A stretch of 64,000 nucleotides of DNA from Eledone cirrhosa (taxonomy: Eukaryota; Mollusca; Cephalopoda; Octopoda; Eledonidae), in assembly GCA_964016885.1 (NCBI GenBank), contig OZ024744.1, positions 29,415,108 through 29,479,107 of the forward strand, given 5' to 3'. Made by a program: the position numbers and the translations under genes. Shown piece after piece: positions 1-10,856 of the stretch; the stretch's first letter is position 1, and every line of letters starts with the position of its first letter. The notes under the pieces were generated by a model, which worked only from the letters and a program-made list of their open reading frames with translations, ran no database searches and was not told the DNA's origin.

Positions 1-126
1 CCCAGGAAACCTTCTATGAGATACAAACTTGTAGGGGACCAGTTAAACCTATATAGGTGTGAACTGTAAGTTTTCATTAATCAGGTCTGACATAGATCTA
101 AAAAAAATATGAACATCAACTATAGT

Positions 127-1090
127 GGCCTTGGCCTCCGGTCCCCGATCTCGCTGGCTTTGCCGGCGTTTCTTTCGTCGGTAACCTCATGCCACGAACT
201 TGTCAGCAGGTTTCTCCAAAACACAATGGAACTCTCTGTGATTGGGGAACGTGAGGCCGCCTGTGAGACGTGGGACCGGCTGGGACTTAGCCCAGTAGAC
301 GTCCCTCTTCTTTCTCCTCCTGCTGAAGTGCCCCCAGTGCATTTGGAATGCCTTCCAGTGCAGCCTGGCACTCAAACAGGTTCACGCACCAGCTCGACCA
401 GCACCGCCTTGCTTGTATTCGTGCGGCCTCCAAATCCTACAGTGGTGCCTGGTTCCATGCCTTTCCCTCCTTCTCCACTGGCACGCACCTGGATAACGAT
501 AGCCTGCGCATCGGCGTTTCCTTGAGGCTTCGACTCCGGATCTGCGAGCCACATAAATGTCGCTGTGGATCCACGGTGAACTCTTTCGGCCTCCACCCGT
601 TTTCCTGTCGCCACAGTGCCGGCCGCCTTCCACGCCATGCTGCCATCAACAAGGTCATAAAATATGGCTTCGACACTGCAGGCTTCCCCTCCCAGCTCGA
701 GCCGGTGGGGCTGGACCGAGGGGATGGCAAAAGGTCAGATGGTATGACCATCTTCTCTTGCGTGTGATGCCACTTGCAGCAACACTTTCTCCAGCCGCAA
801 CCTGGTGCAGTCTGCGACTAACCCAGGTACTGCTGCACGTTGGGCTGAGGAGGCCAAACTCTCCAAGTACCGGTCGCTCTCCGACAGGTTCGTGATGTGC
901 CCTTGGCAGTGGAGACTTCTGGTGTCCTTGGCCCTAGGGCTACTCCCTACTCACCACCATAGGCGCTGAGCTGACCAGCCGCATGTGTGAGCCTCGCGAG
1001 TTGGAATGGCTCTTCCAGCGCATCTCCCTTACCATCCTCCGGGGAAACGCCTTCTCCCTTCTGTCCGCCGGGGCTGTGGGGAGGCCCCAG
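127..1090 (+). pseudogene. Retroelement relic, region after reverse transcriptase (copy 1)
   Basis: Read across three frames, this stretch gives in order GLGLRSPISLALPAFLSSV, SGAWFHAFPS, GTHLDNDSLR, a Cys/His cluster (CEPHKCRCG, then FGLHPFSCRHSAGRLPRH), LEPVGLDRGDGKRSDG, DATCSNTFS, AVETSGVLGP and EWLFQRISLTILRGNAFSLL. I recognise this order from the part that follows reverse transcriptase in non-LTR-type retroelements, which are very abundant in marine invertebrates. Frame changes near 350, 768 and 900 and a stop near 765 make it non-functional. No reverse transcriptase motifs are visible in the 126 bases upstream, which look AT-rich and non-coding, so the copy is probably truncated at its 5' side. 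The exact superfamily cannot be assigned by eye. A short hairpin (GAGTCT/AGACTC, 1189-1210) lies downstream. Two shorter relatives lie at 16299-16440 and 17400-17640. Confidence 0.68.
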
Positions 1091-1254
1091 CACATGGGAC
1101 ACCATTTGTTCACCATACAGAGATATGGAGGCGATGAAAGTAGGAGTTCGGACCAAATCGGTGTGGTTGTGTCCATTAAGCAGTTAATGAGTCTGTTTAT
1201 ATATAGACTCAATAGTGTACATTATGTTATTCAAAGGAACTTTAATCTTTCCTA

Positions 1255-1475
1255 ATAACACCAATAACAACTCTAACAACAATAACAACACTAACACACA
1301 ACAATAACCACAACAGCAACATCAACAACAGCAACAGTAACCATAACAAGCATCATCATCAAAAATAACAACCACAACAACAACAACAACAACATCACCA
1401 TCACCATCATCAACAACAGCAACAACACCAACAACATCAACAACAACCACAACATCAACAACAACAACAATAACA
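1255..1475. repeat. AAC-type microsatellite
   Basis: Imperfect trinucleotide repeat dominated by AAC, with ATC and ACC interruptions and almost no G on the plus strand. It starts just after the retroelement relic and ends against the tRNA-like segment at 1476-1545. Read on the minus strand it would be a (GTT)n tail of that segment. The leucine/valine-rich frames it produces are not coding. Confidence 0.9.
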
Positions 1476-1545
1476 AACTATCCACCTGGAGTCGAACTCA
1501 AGCCAGCTTAGTGTCACCATATGTGTCAAGCTAGTTAAACATATT
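1476..1545 (-). mobile_element. tRNA-like SINE fragment with GTT-rich tail (possible)
   Basis: The minus strand contains GAGTTCGACTCCAGG (1485-1499), a good match to the RNA polymerase III B-box (GGTTCGANTCC). About 30 bases upstream on that strand is TAGCTTGACA, a weak A-box-like sequence. The segment runs on the minus strand directly into a GTT-rich simple repeat, as tRNA-derived SINEs with simple-repeat tails do. No full cloverleaf can be drawn with confidence, so this is more likely a SINE body than a tRNA gene. It differs from the other SINE family in this window. Confidence 0.4.
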
Positions 1546-1681
1546 TAAACCCACCTTAACACACCTTCCTTCCCTCTATCTCAATTGGGGGTCATGGAAA
1601 TCCTTCAAAAACTTTATTTTTTTCTCAATGTTTGTCTAATACCATTCAATAATAGTGTGTGGGGTCGATTTGTATAAATCT

Positions 1682-2354
1682 TAACACCACTAACACGTCC
1701 ATACCACTACCACCACCACTACCACGACAACCACCACCACCACCACAACAACCAACACCACCACCTCCACTACCACCAACACCACCACAACCACTATCAC
1801 CACCACCACCACCACACAACCACCACCACCATCACCACCGCACAACCACTATCATCACCACCACCACCACCATCACCACCACCAACACAACTCTCACAAC
1901 CGCCAACACCACCATCACCACCACCACAACTAACACAACTCTCACAACCGCCAACACCACCACCACTACCACCACCACCTCCAACAACAACAAGAACAAC
2001 AACACCACTACTGCAACCACTACCACCACTACACCACCACTATCACCACCACCACAACTACCACCACCACCACAACTACCACCAACACCACTACCACCAC
2101 AAACCATCACCACCACCACCAACGCCACCACCACCAACACCACCACCATCACCAACAACAACAACAACAACACCACCATCACCACCACCACCACCAACAG
2201 AACTATCAACACCAACAACACTACTGCAACCAACCACCACTACACCACAACTATCACCACCAAAGCCACTGTCACCACCACCACCACCACCGCTATCACC
2301 ACCAACACCACAATCACCACCACCAACAACACCAACACCACTATCACCACCACC
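1682..2354. repeat. ACC-type trinucleotide array, left part
   Basis: Nearly pure A/C sequence made of CCA/CAC triplets with AAC, ATC and ACT interruptions. It stops precisely at the left terminus of the hAT element at 2355 and resumes with the same composition at 5928, so the two parts were probably one array before the insertion. Frames rich in Thr, Pro and Asn on the plus strand and Val and Gly on the minus strand are by-products of the triplet repeat. Confidence 0.93.
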
Positions 2355-2368
2355 TAGTGGTGGATTAA
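2347..2368 (+). repeat. Left TIR of hAT element with 8-bp flank
   Basis: Bases 2347-2354 (CCACCACC) are the proposed target-site copy and 2355-2368 (TAGTGGTGGATTAA) the terminal inverted repeat. The change from almost pure A/C repeat to mixed sequence is abrupt at 2355. Confidence 0.65.
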
Positions 2369-3075
2369 CAATATAAGCTTAGTAAACACCTGCTTAGGGC
2401 ATCAAAGGAAGAAGGAAGAATGGGCACCTGAACAATTTTTTATATGATGAATTTACAGTTTAAATTATTAAATTAATTAATTTTATATGAATTTTCAAAA
2501 TGAAATAAGAAATGAATAAATTCGGTATGAACATAATTGTTCATTCCAGTTTATTTGTTAAATCTCAGTTTTTCATACGTTTATCTTTAGAAATGTTTCT
2601 GAAACTCCAATGTATTCTGGTTCAATTTTAAAAAGTCTACATGCTTGTTGAAATGTTTTTTAAGGTTTATGAATATAGCCACCAGCTGAAAGTGTTTTGA
2701 TACTCCCAATCCCAACTAACCAAGGTTTCTGCTTCTGTTTATTAACAATTCTGTTCATTGGGGTTTTTTAGTTTTTTTACAAATTTTTTTTTGAACTTGA
2801 ACCTTTTAATATTGTAGACTCTATATCAAAAATAATTGTCATTTGTGTTCTAGATTATCTGCTATATAGTATAACTTTTTTATTTCTACATAATTTTTTT
2901 TATTTTTTATTTTTTATTTTTTATTTTTTATTTTTTATTTTTTATTTTTTATCTGAACAAACTCAAGCTTTAATTTTATAACTGTATTTGCTGATTCTTT
3001 ATTTGGGTTCACACCATCCTTCATCAGATCTAATTTACAGATCCCCCCAAAATCTAACCATTCAAATCTAATTAA
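2369..3075. other. AT-rich 5' part of the hAT element with a 7-bp tandem repeat
   Basis: No coding signal is apparent. The stretch is AT-rich and contains a clean tandem array of ATTTTTT (period 7, about 2900-2951). An in-frame stop at 3073-3075 closes the transposase frame upstream, and no in-frame ATG precedes the conserved N-terminal motif. The original start codon or a 5' exon is therefore missing or mutated. Confidence 0.7.
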
Positions 3076-5768
3076 CAGATCTCCAAAACCAAGATTAAAC
3101 GCATTCAGTTAAGTGGGGCACAAAAACGAAAACTTTCAAACAAGAAACAAGAAAAAGCTTCGGAATTAGATCGCAAGACAGCAAAGGTGACTAATTTTTT
3201 CTCACAAGTTCCACAACATGATTTACAGATTCCAGGTCAAAACCGATATACGTTATCAGAAGTAAACATGAATAGGGCAAATACAACTTTGATTACTTCA
3301 GAATCAAAATATGATGACATTAGGAGTACTGAGATGTCGCAAGCATGTTCATCCAGCACATGTCTCACAACTGATCTTACTTTGCCTGTGAATTCTCTTT
3401 CTTCGAATACCTCTACTGCAAATGATGATAGGGCTCAAATAATTGCTGAAAATAGAAGTTTAGAGCACTGTGACAATGGCGGTGAAATTAATTTGCCTGT
3501 AAAAAATGAAGAAAATTACAATTTAGCGAACGATTCAGGAATATGGCTTGATTTCTCTGCTAATGATATAGCTTATTGGATTACTTGTGAACCCAGTATT
3601 TGTCAACACCACAACGGGCCATTTGAAAAGTCTTGCCGTCATTTTAGTAGTGGCAAACCAGTAAGGTATTGCTCACAGAAACTTTTTATTGGGACAAAAG
3701 CCAATGGTGAAAAATACAAGAGAGAGTGGTTACTCTATTCACCATCAAGAGGATCAGTTTATTGTTTTGGTTGTAAACTGTTTGTTCGTGAAAAAAATTC
3801 AATTTTTGTTTCAAGAGAAGGGTTCAGTGATTGGCGCAATACTATTGTAATTGAAAAGCACGAGAAAAGCATTATTCACCGAGGCTCTTTGCTGGCATAT
3901 TTAACTCGCAGGCAAGGTGCGGGGTTAAAGTCAGATTTGGAGAAACAAATTCATGAAGAGTGCAATTACTGGGAACACGTTTTGAGGCGTGTCGTAGTTG
4001 TTATTTGTACGTTAGCTGAACGTTGCTTGCCTTTTCGAGGAAGTGAAGAGAAGTTTGGGTCGTTGCAAAATGGGAATTTTTTAGGGCTGCTTGAACTCAT
4101 AAGCCAGTTTGATCAATTTTTAGCAGGCCACATTTCTAAATATGGAAATTCTGGAAAAGGAAATCCTTCTTACATGTCAAAAAGCACTATAGAGGAAATT
4201 ATTCAACTAATGGCACAAAAGGTCCGTGAGCTCATTATTAACGAAGTTAAATCTTCTGGTTATTTTAGTTTGTCCGTTAATTCAACACCAGATTTATCAC
4301 ATAGCGATCAATTGAGTGTTGTACTTACAAGATGGACAGCCTATTGAACGATTTTTAACCTTCATCATAATAGAAAACCATACTGGCGAGAATATAGCGA
4401 ACCAGGTGCTGCTGCATTTACGTGAAGCTTGTGGGTTAAATGTTTCAAAATGTAGGGGTCAGACTTATGACAATGCTGCTAACATGTCTGGGCGTTATAA
4501 GGGGATGCAGCAAACATTTTAGAAACAAGCAAGTTTGCTATATATGTGCCGCTGTTTCATTAAATATATGCAGCTCATTCATTAAATCATGTTGGCCGGA
4601 GTGCTGTTGACTGCTGTCAAGTGGCTGTTAATTTTTTTCTCTACAGTATAGCTATTCTATAATTTTTTTTCCGCTTCCACTAACCGTTGGAATATTCTCA
4701 AAGATTGTATTAAGAATGAATGTGTCTTGAAATCCCTCTCTGATACAAAATGGGAAGCACATGCTATGGCAACAGCAGCAATCTTGAAATCCTTCCCTGA
4801 GATTTCCGAGGCATTAGAATATATAGCCGAAGATCAATCACGAAAGGGAGACGCTAGAAGAGAGACAAATAATATTGTTGATAAGATGCAAGAGCTAGAA
4901 TTCGTTTTTATGTTGATTTTTTTTAAATGAGATTTTGCAGAATTTTCACTGAGTAAGCAAAGTTCTACAAAATGAGGATGCGAACTTAAAGACATGTGCA
5001 GATCTCTATGTATCATTAGCTGACCAACTGAACACCACACGAGATGAATTTGAAAGATATGAAAAAGAGGCCAAGGAAATTCTTCCAGATGTTGTTTACA
5101 GGACAACTGCAACTCGCAAACGTATTAGAAAAAAAGTACCCAATGACGGAGATACAGCAGAAGTTTATTTAGATGCCAGAGATAAGTTTCGGATCACCAC
5201 ATTTTACACAATTGTTGACAAACTTGCAGCTGAGATGGAAAGAAGAGGGGAGATATACAAAGAAATGGCAGAGAAATGTTCTTTTCTTAGTGATGTGCCA
5301 AATATAGGCACTCCATCAGCTACTAATATCGAAATGTATTCTAAGTACTACCAAAAGTTGATCGATGCTTATGCAGAGGACTTCAATAGTAATTTCTCAG
5401 CTGAGCTTCAGCAGTTTCATTTATATGTGTGAAATAAGATGAGTAGAAAAGAAAATGTAAAAACAAGATTTAATCATGCTGAACTTTATAACATTATTGT
5501 AAAAGACAATATTGAGTGTGCCTTTTCAAATGTAGACATAGCCTTTCGTATATTTTTAACATTAATGGTTACTAACTGCTCAGCAGAGCGTTAATTTTCA
5601 CGGTTGAAATATATTAAAAATCCCTTCAGAACAACCATGCAACAGTACAGGCTGGATACTTTATCCCTATTGTGTATAGAAGCAGATGTGTTACGCAAGA
5701 TTGGTTACGAGGATCTGATCAAAGACTTTGAAAGAAAAAAAAGCATGAAAAAATTATTCAATAAATAA
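3076..5768 (+). pseudogene. hAT transposase pseudogene (TTF zinc finger, DUF4371, hAT dimerisation; ZMYM1-like)
   Basis: Conserved blocks run in family order. A basic N-terminus (LSGAQKRK, 3109-3132) leads to a TTF-type zinc finger around 3727-3879 with WLLYSP, CFGC, GFSDW and HE...IIH. Next is the DUF4371 region (about 3937-4330: YWEHVLRRVV, LAERCLPFRG, GYFSLSVNSTPDLSHSDQL), then CRGQTYDNAANMSG (4451-4492), LKSLSDTKWEAHA, and the C-terminal dimerisation block with NCSAER, FSRLKYIKNP and LCIEADVLRKIG. In active hAT enzymes the SVDST motif carries the first catalytic Asp; here it reads SVNST, while the Asp in YDNA is kept. The gene is broken by a stop at 4345-4347 with a frame change, a stop at 4520-4522, a scrambled stretch 4523-4683, stops at 4928-4930 and 4950-4952 with a frame change, and stops at 5430-5432 and 5592-5594. 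The first plausible ATG in the N-terminal frame is at 3268. Identification is firm at the family level. Confidence 0.9.
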
Positions 5769-5814
5769 AATTATTTTCTCTCTTTCTGTATGTTTTGCTT
5801 TATTTTGAAATTAC

Positions 5815-5820
5815 AATAAA
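5815..5820 (+). promoter_or_regulatory. Candidate polyadenylation signal of the transposase
   Basis: AATAAA lies 47 bases after the final stop codon of the transposase frame (5766-5768) and inside the right TIR. A second AATAAA overlaps the stop itself (5760-5765). The position fits a transcript ending within the element; the hexamer is common in AT-rich DNA, so this is modest evidence. Confidence 0.4.
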
Positions 5821-5913
5821 TAAAACTTTAATTTACCATATATTATTGTTTGTTTTGATCTACAAATGTATGGGGGCACCACAATGCTTTAGTGCTTAGG
5901 GCCTCTAAGGGTT

Positions 5914-5935
5914 TTAATCCGGCCCTGCCACCACC
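5914..5935 (-). repeat. Right TIR of hAT element with 8-bp flank
   Basis: TTAATCCGGCCCTG (5914-5927) is the inverted partner of the left terminus. It is followed at once by CCACCACC (5928-5935), the second target-site copy, and by the resumed ACC array. The inward sequence (GGGCCTCTAAGGG, 5899-5911) has no exact mirror on the left, so only the outermost bases are well conserved. Confidence 0.65.
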
Positions 5936-8900
5936 ACTACCACTACCACCACTATCACCAACAAAATCACCACCAACAACACCACTATCACTACCATCAC
6001 CACAACCATCACCACCAACACCACCAACACCACTATCACCACCACCACCACCAGCAAAACCATCAAAACGGCTATCACCACTAACACCACCACGACCATC
6101 ACCACCACCACCACAACCACCACCACCACCACTACCATCACCACCACCAACACCACTATCACCAACACCACCATCAACACCACTATCACCAACACCACCA
6201 TCAACACAACCACCACCAACACCACTATCACCATCTCCACAACCACCACCACCAATACAACCACCAACACCACCAACACCACCATCAACACCACTATCAC
6301 CAACACCACCATCAACACAACCACCAACACCACTATCACAACCACGAACACTACCACCATCATCACCACCACCACCAACACCAACACCACTATCACCACC
6401 AACACCACCACCACCATCACCACCATCAACACCACTATCACCAACACCACTATCAATAGCACCACCACCACCATCATCAACACCACCAACGACACTACTA
6501 TCACCACCAACACCACCACCACTATCGCCACCACCACCACCACCACCACCACCAACACCACCACCATGATCACCACCAACACCACTATCACCACCACCAC
6601 AACCACCAACACCAACACCCACACCACTATCACCACCACCACCACCAACACCGACAATACTATCACCACCGCAACCAGCACCACCAAAACCACCTACACG
6701 ACTATCACCACCACCACCACCACCACCACTATCACCACCACCACCAATACCACCAACAACACCACCACCATCACCAACACCACTATCAGCACCACCATAA
6801 CCACCACCACCACCGACAACACTATCACCACCACCAACACTACCACCACCACCACCACTACAAACACCACAAACACGACCAACACCACTATCACCACCAC
6901 CACCGACACCACCAACAACACCACTATCATCACCACCACCACCACCAGCACCACGAACAACACAACTATTACCACCACCACAACCACCACTACCCCCACC
7001 ATCACCACCACTATCATCACCACCACCAACCCTATCATCACCAAGACTATCACCGCCGCCACCAGCACTACCACCAAACCATCACTATCACCACCACCAT
7101 TACCACCACCACAACTAACACAACCACCACCACCACCACTAACACCCCCACCCCCACCAGTAGCATCACTATCACCACCACCACCACCACCAGCACCAGC
7201 ACCACCACCACCACCAGCAGCACCAGCACAACCTCCATCACCACCACCAACATCACCACCAACATCATTGTCACCACTACCTCCATCATAATCACTATCA
7301 CCTCCACCATCACCATCACCACCAACACCACCACAACCACGACCACCACCAACATCACCACCAACACCACTATCATCACCACCACCAACACCACTATCAC
7401 CACCACCATCCCCACCACCACCACCAGTACCAACAGCACTATCACCTCCACCACCACAACTACCACCACCTCTACCACCACAAACCATCACGACCACCAC
7501 CAACAACACTATCACAACCAACACCATCACCATCACCACCACTACAACAACCAATATCACCACCATCACCACCACCACCACAACAAAAACAACAACCAAT
7601 ATCACCACCACCACCAACACCATCACCACCAAGACCAATATCACCACCACTACCATCACTATCACCACCACCACCACCAACATTACCAACAACACCAATA
7701 TCACCAACACTACTACGACCACCACCACAACCACCACCACCAACACCACCAACACCACTATCACCACCACCGCCACCAGCACAACCACCAACACGACTAT
7801 CACCACTAACACCACCACGACCCTCACCACCACCGACACCATTATCACCACCAACACCACCAACACCGCCACCATCAACACCACCACCAACACCACTATC
7901 ACCATCACCACAACCACCACCACCAACACCACCACCAACACCACCAACACCACCACCACCACTATCACCATCACAACCACCACCACCACCAACACCACCA
8001 ACACCACTATCTCCACCAACACCACCACCCGCCACCACTATCACCACCACCACCAACACCACCAACACCACTATCACCACCAACATTACCACCAACACCA
8101 CCACCATCACCACCACCAACACCACTATCACAACCAACACAACCAACACCAACACTAACACCACTATCACCAACACCGACACCAACACCGACACCAACAC
8201 CGACAACACTATCACCACCACAACCAGCACCACCAAAACCACCAACACGACTATCACCACCACCACTATCACCACCACTACCAACACCACTAACACCACT
8301 ATCATCACCAACACCACCACCATCACCACCACCGACAACACTATCACCACCACCACCATCACCACCAGCAACACCACCATCAACACCACTATCACCACCA
8401 CCACCAAAACTACCACCATCATCAACACCAACACCACAACCACCACTAACACCACCACCAACAACAACTACCATCACCACTGTCACCACCACCACCACAA
8501 CCACCACCACCACCACCAACAACATCACTATCACCACCACCACCACCACCACCACCACCAACACCACCGCCACCATCAACACCACCATCACCACCACAAC
8601 CACCACCACCACCTCCACCGCCACCACCACCATCACCTCCACCACCAATACCACCATCACCGCCACCAAACCACCACAACCACCACCAGCACAACTACCA
8701 CCACCAGCAACACCACCATCAACACCACTATCACCATCACCACCACCACCAACACCACCACCACCACCACCACAACCACCACCACCACCAACACCAACAA
8801 CACCACTATCACCACCACCACCAACACCACCAACAGCACCACGAACAACACAACTATCACCACCACCACCCCCTACCATCACCACCACTATCACCATCAC

Positions 8901-9174
8901 CACCATCACTACTAACACCACCACTATCACCACCACCACCACCACTGCCACCACCACCACCACTATCACCACGACCTCCACCACTACCACAATCACCACC
9001 ACCACTATCAGCACCACCACCACCACTGCCACCGCCACCACCACCATTATCACCACGACCTCCACCACTACCACCACCACCACCACCACTATCAGCACCA
9101 CCACCACCACTGCCACCACCACCACCACTATCACCACGACCTCCACCACTACCACCACCACCACTACCACTACT
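5928..9174. repeat. ACC-type trinucleotide array, right part
   Basis: More than 3.2 kb of CCA/CAC triplets with recurring interruptions (AACACCACTATCACC is the commonest longer motif), almost free of G on the plus strand. There is higher-order structure. A block containing AACCAGCACCACCAAAACC recurs at 6674 and 8223, about 1,549 bp apart, and the right edge carries an 81-84 bp triplicate. Long frames on both strands (Pro/Thr/Ser on plus; Val, Gly or Gly/Asp/Ser on minus) follow from the repeat and show no domain. Confidence 0.93.
8937..9165. repeat. 81-84 bp higher-order unit, three copies, at the right edge of the ACC array
   Basis: The motif ACGACCTCCACCACTACCA recurs with its G at 8973, 9057 and 9138, spacings of 84 and 81 bp. 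Similar CACTGCCACC and ATCA(G/C)CACC neighbours surround each copy. The array ends a few bases later. Confidence 0.75.
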
Positions 9175-9183
9175 TCTTCTCCC

Positions 9184-9576
9184 ACTTATTCCTGAGAGGG
9201 TGAGGGGACAGAGCCCTTAAACACTGCTTGCAGCGGATCCTGTCAGAAGCAACTGTCTCTAACTAATCTTGTTGGATACCCAAGCGTGACCAGCCAAGCT
9301 CATGGATGTTATCCAACCATCTTGCTCAGAATCTACCTCTGGGTCTCCTGCCAGTTGGTTTTGCCTGTAAAATATCCAGCAATTCTTTACTGAGACATTC
9401 TAACCACATGTCCACAGTATCAGAGCTGTGATCTCTCAATTCAGAGAAGTAGCGGCTCTACCTGGAGTAACTCTCTGATCTCAGAGCTATGCACTTTATC
9501 GAGTAACGTTACTCCAAAGACCTTTCGGAGGAACCACATTTTAGCCGTTTGTATTCCCAACAGTATTCTTTCGGTC
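9184..9576 (-). pseudogene. LINE (non-LTR retrotransposon) C-terminal relic
   Basis: The minus strand encodes, from 9576 downward, RILLGIQTAKMWFLRKVFGV (near 9560-9505), then HSSEIRELLQVEPLL, IERSQL.YCGHVVRMSQ, TGKTNWQETQR and LGWSRLGIQ, ending in a segment like LETVASDRIRCKQCLRALSP (about 9250-9190). This is the tail seen after reverse transcriptase in LINE-like elements of many animals, whose usual motif is RWFGHVxRMP...RPRGRPxTRW. It is interrupted by several stops (for example after VEPLLL and ERSQL) and by frame changes, so it is dead. No reverse transcriptase core is present; a SINE remnant adjoins its 5' side. It differs from the retroelement relic at 127-1090. Confidence 0.72.
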
Positions 9577-9667
9577 ATTTTATCGACCACGAAATGATAA
9601 AAGTAGAGTTGACGTCGCAAAGCATTCGATCCAGCCTTCTAAAGACGCTGCCAATTCGCCGCTTTTG
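9577..9667 (-). mobile_element. tRNA-derived SINE with internal deletion
   Basis: On the plus strand the order TTTTATCGACC, AAGTAGAGTTGACGTCG, AAAGCATTCGATCC and GCCAATTCGCCGC is the reverse of the cephalopod SINE layout (head GGCGGCGA, A-box side, core, GTCGATAAA). The B-box segment expected between GTTGAC-CTC and the AAGCATT block is absent, so the promoter is damaged. Confidence 0.6.
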
Positions 9668-9784
9668 TGGAAAAAATAGAATTGGTTTTTTTTTTAAAAT
9701 AATTATCTCGGGACGCCCTCTTTTAGGTTCGGAAAAAACTAAATACATAAAATGGAAAAAAAACACCTAATTGGTGAAATATGT

Positions 9785-9970
9785 CTTTAGTTTATAACTG
9801 GTGCTTTGAGTTCACGTTCAGCTCTCTGAGTTCAAACTCCACTGATATCCAGCTTTCAATCTCCACTGATGCCATCCTTTCGAGGTTGATCAAATGTACC
9901 AGTCTAATACTGGGGTACGTTCTTCCACTATATCTCTTTCTCATTTCCTCACTCTCACTCTCCTTCCCTT
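9785..9970 (+). mobile_element. Diverged tRNA-derived SINE, plus orientation
   Basis: GAGTTCAAACTCCACTGA (9829-9846) stands where the B-box lies. It is followed by a second, related piece ending CATCCTTTCGAGGTTGATCAA and then TGTACCAGTCTAATACTGGG, the usual core of the octopus SINE. The 3' part runs into a CT-rich stretch. The head is missing. GAGTTC occurs twice (9809 and 9829), which suggests an internal repeat. Confidence 0.6.
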
Positions 9971-10347
9971 GAAGAAATCGGATGTGGTCAAACCAGGAGA
10001 GGGGATAGACTTCGTTGTTTAGAAAATGTCTGAAACATTTCGTCATGACCATCATGACTAATTCCTTGAGACCATGTGGAAGATGGTGGTTGACTGGTGT
10101 TGAAGAAGGATAAGGACGTAGATCCCATAGCATCATGTGCTTAGGTAAAGGCATTGTTATACGGCGTATCTAGGGCACATTTAAAACTAGCGGAGCCCAA
10201 CCCTCTCCTCGTCTGAACACAGCCTAACTTTGCTATAGAGGAAGAATCAACCTCAATACTGGACTGGTACTTAGACTGGTACAATGAGGTGGGACGAATA
10301 CCGTAGAGCAATTCTATCCGAAGTCTTAACGACTGTCAAACATTTTA
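9971..10347. other. Unique-looking non-coding sequence
   Basis: I see no gene, RNA or recognised repeat. The only structure noted is a perfect 7-bp inverted repeat GTCATGA/TCATGAC (10042-10058). The segment ends where the duplicated lead-in begins. Confidence 0.6.
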
Positions 10348-10555
10348 AAATGTCTTTACTACATACAGACTGTGAGTAGTACAACAAAGAGACACTAAGT
10401 AAAGTGTGCCTATCTCACCATCCCATAAAATGGGTTTATATTCTCCACTATCAAATATCAAACATTTCACGCACGTGGCATTTGGTGTCAGGTTTTCACC
10501 AGCAGTGGTCATTGAGGTTAACCGGAGCTCCGTGTGGTGTATGTTTAGCTAAGCA

Positions 10556-10560
<5 letters not shown>

Positions 10561-10629
<69 letters not shown>

Positions 10630-10634
10630 TCTTT
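10561..10634. repeat. (CT)n microsatellite in lead-in copy 1
   Basis: Nearly perfect CT dinucleotide run, broken once by CACT near its end. The partner in copy 2 is at 21604-21676 and has a CG interruption. Confidence 0.95.
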
Positions 10635-10856
10635 GTTTAAAGACTTCGCTTATATCTTTCTGACCCTAACCCTTCCCCACAATAGCGGTCCTTGCCGTCC
10701 CATTTCTAAAGTTTGCTAGTTGCCGCTAACTTCTTTCTCTTTCGATGACAGCGGGAGAGCCAACCGTACTACTTCCGCTTCCTGGACCACCCAGGCAGTG
10801 GTGATTCTAGTGTCAAATGAAGGGAAGATAACTAAATAAGGATGAGATACCACAGA

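Larger units (their letters stand above)
2355..5927 (+). mobile_element. Non-autonomous (decayed) hAT DNA transposon inserted in ACC array
   Basis: The element is about 3.57 kb, bounded by TAGTGGTGGATTAA at the left (2355-2368) and the reverse complement of CAGGGCCGGATTAA at the right (5914-5927), 10 of 14 positions identical. Both ends fit the hAT terminal pattern YARNG. The 8 bases on either side (2347-2354 and 5928-5935) are both CCACCACC, the length hAT elements duplicate, although the surrounding ACC repeat weakens this evidence. Subterminal regions also resemble each other, with a TTAGGGC motif and a GGGCACC motif near both ends. Inside lies one plus-strand transposase pseudogene (3076-5768) followed by a polyadenylation-like signal. 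The transposase is broken, so this copy cannot supply its own enzyme. Confidence 0.8.

Noticed and set aside
1476..1545. Functional tRNA gene on the minus strand
   Set aside because: Only the B-box is convincing; no cloverleaf with paired acceptor and anticodon arms could be drawn, and it leads into a simple-repeat tail.
3187..4347. Domesticated, functional single-exon transposase-derived gene
   Set aside because: The conserved remainder of the protein lies downstream in other frames behind several stops, the catalytic Asp position is changed and no N-terminal ATG is present.
5843..9185. Gly-, Val-, Pro- or Thr-rich frames on both strands, as silk-like or structural proteins
   Set aside because: They are trinucleotide-repeat readings present in several frames at once, without start context, domains or codon structure.
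9549..9770. Small frame of 73 codons (plus) or its minus partner as a short gene
   Set aside because: It overlaps the LINE and SINE relics and shows no conserved feature of its own.
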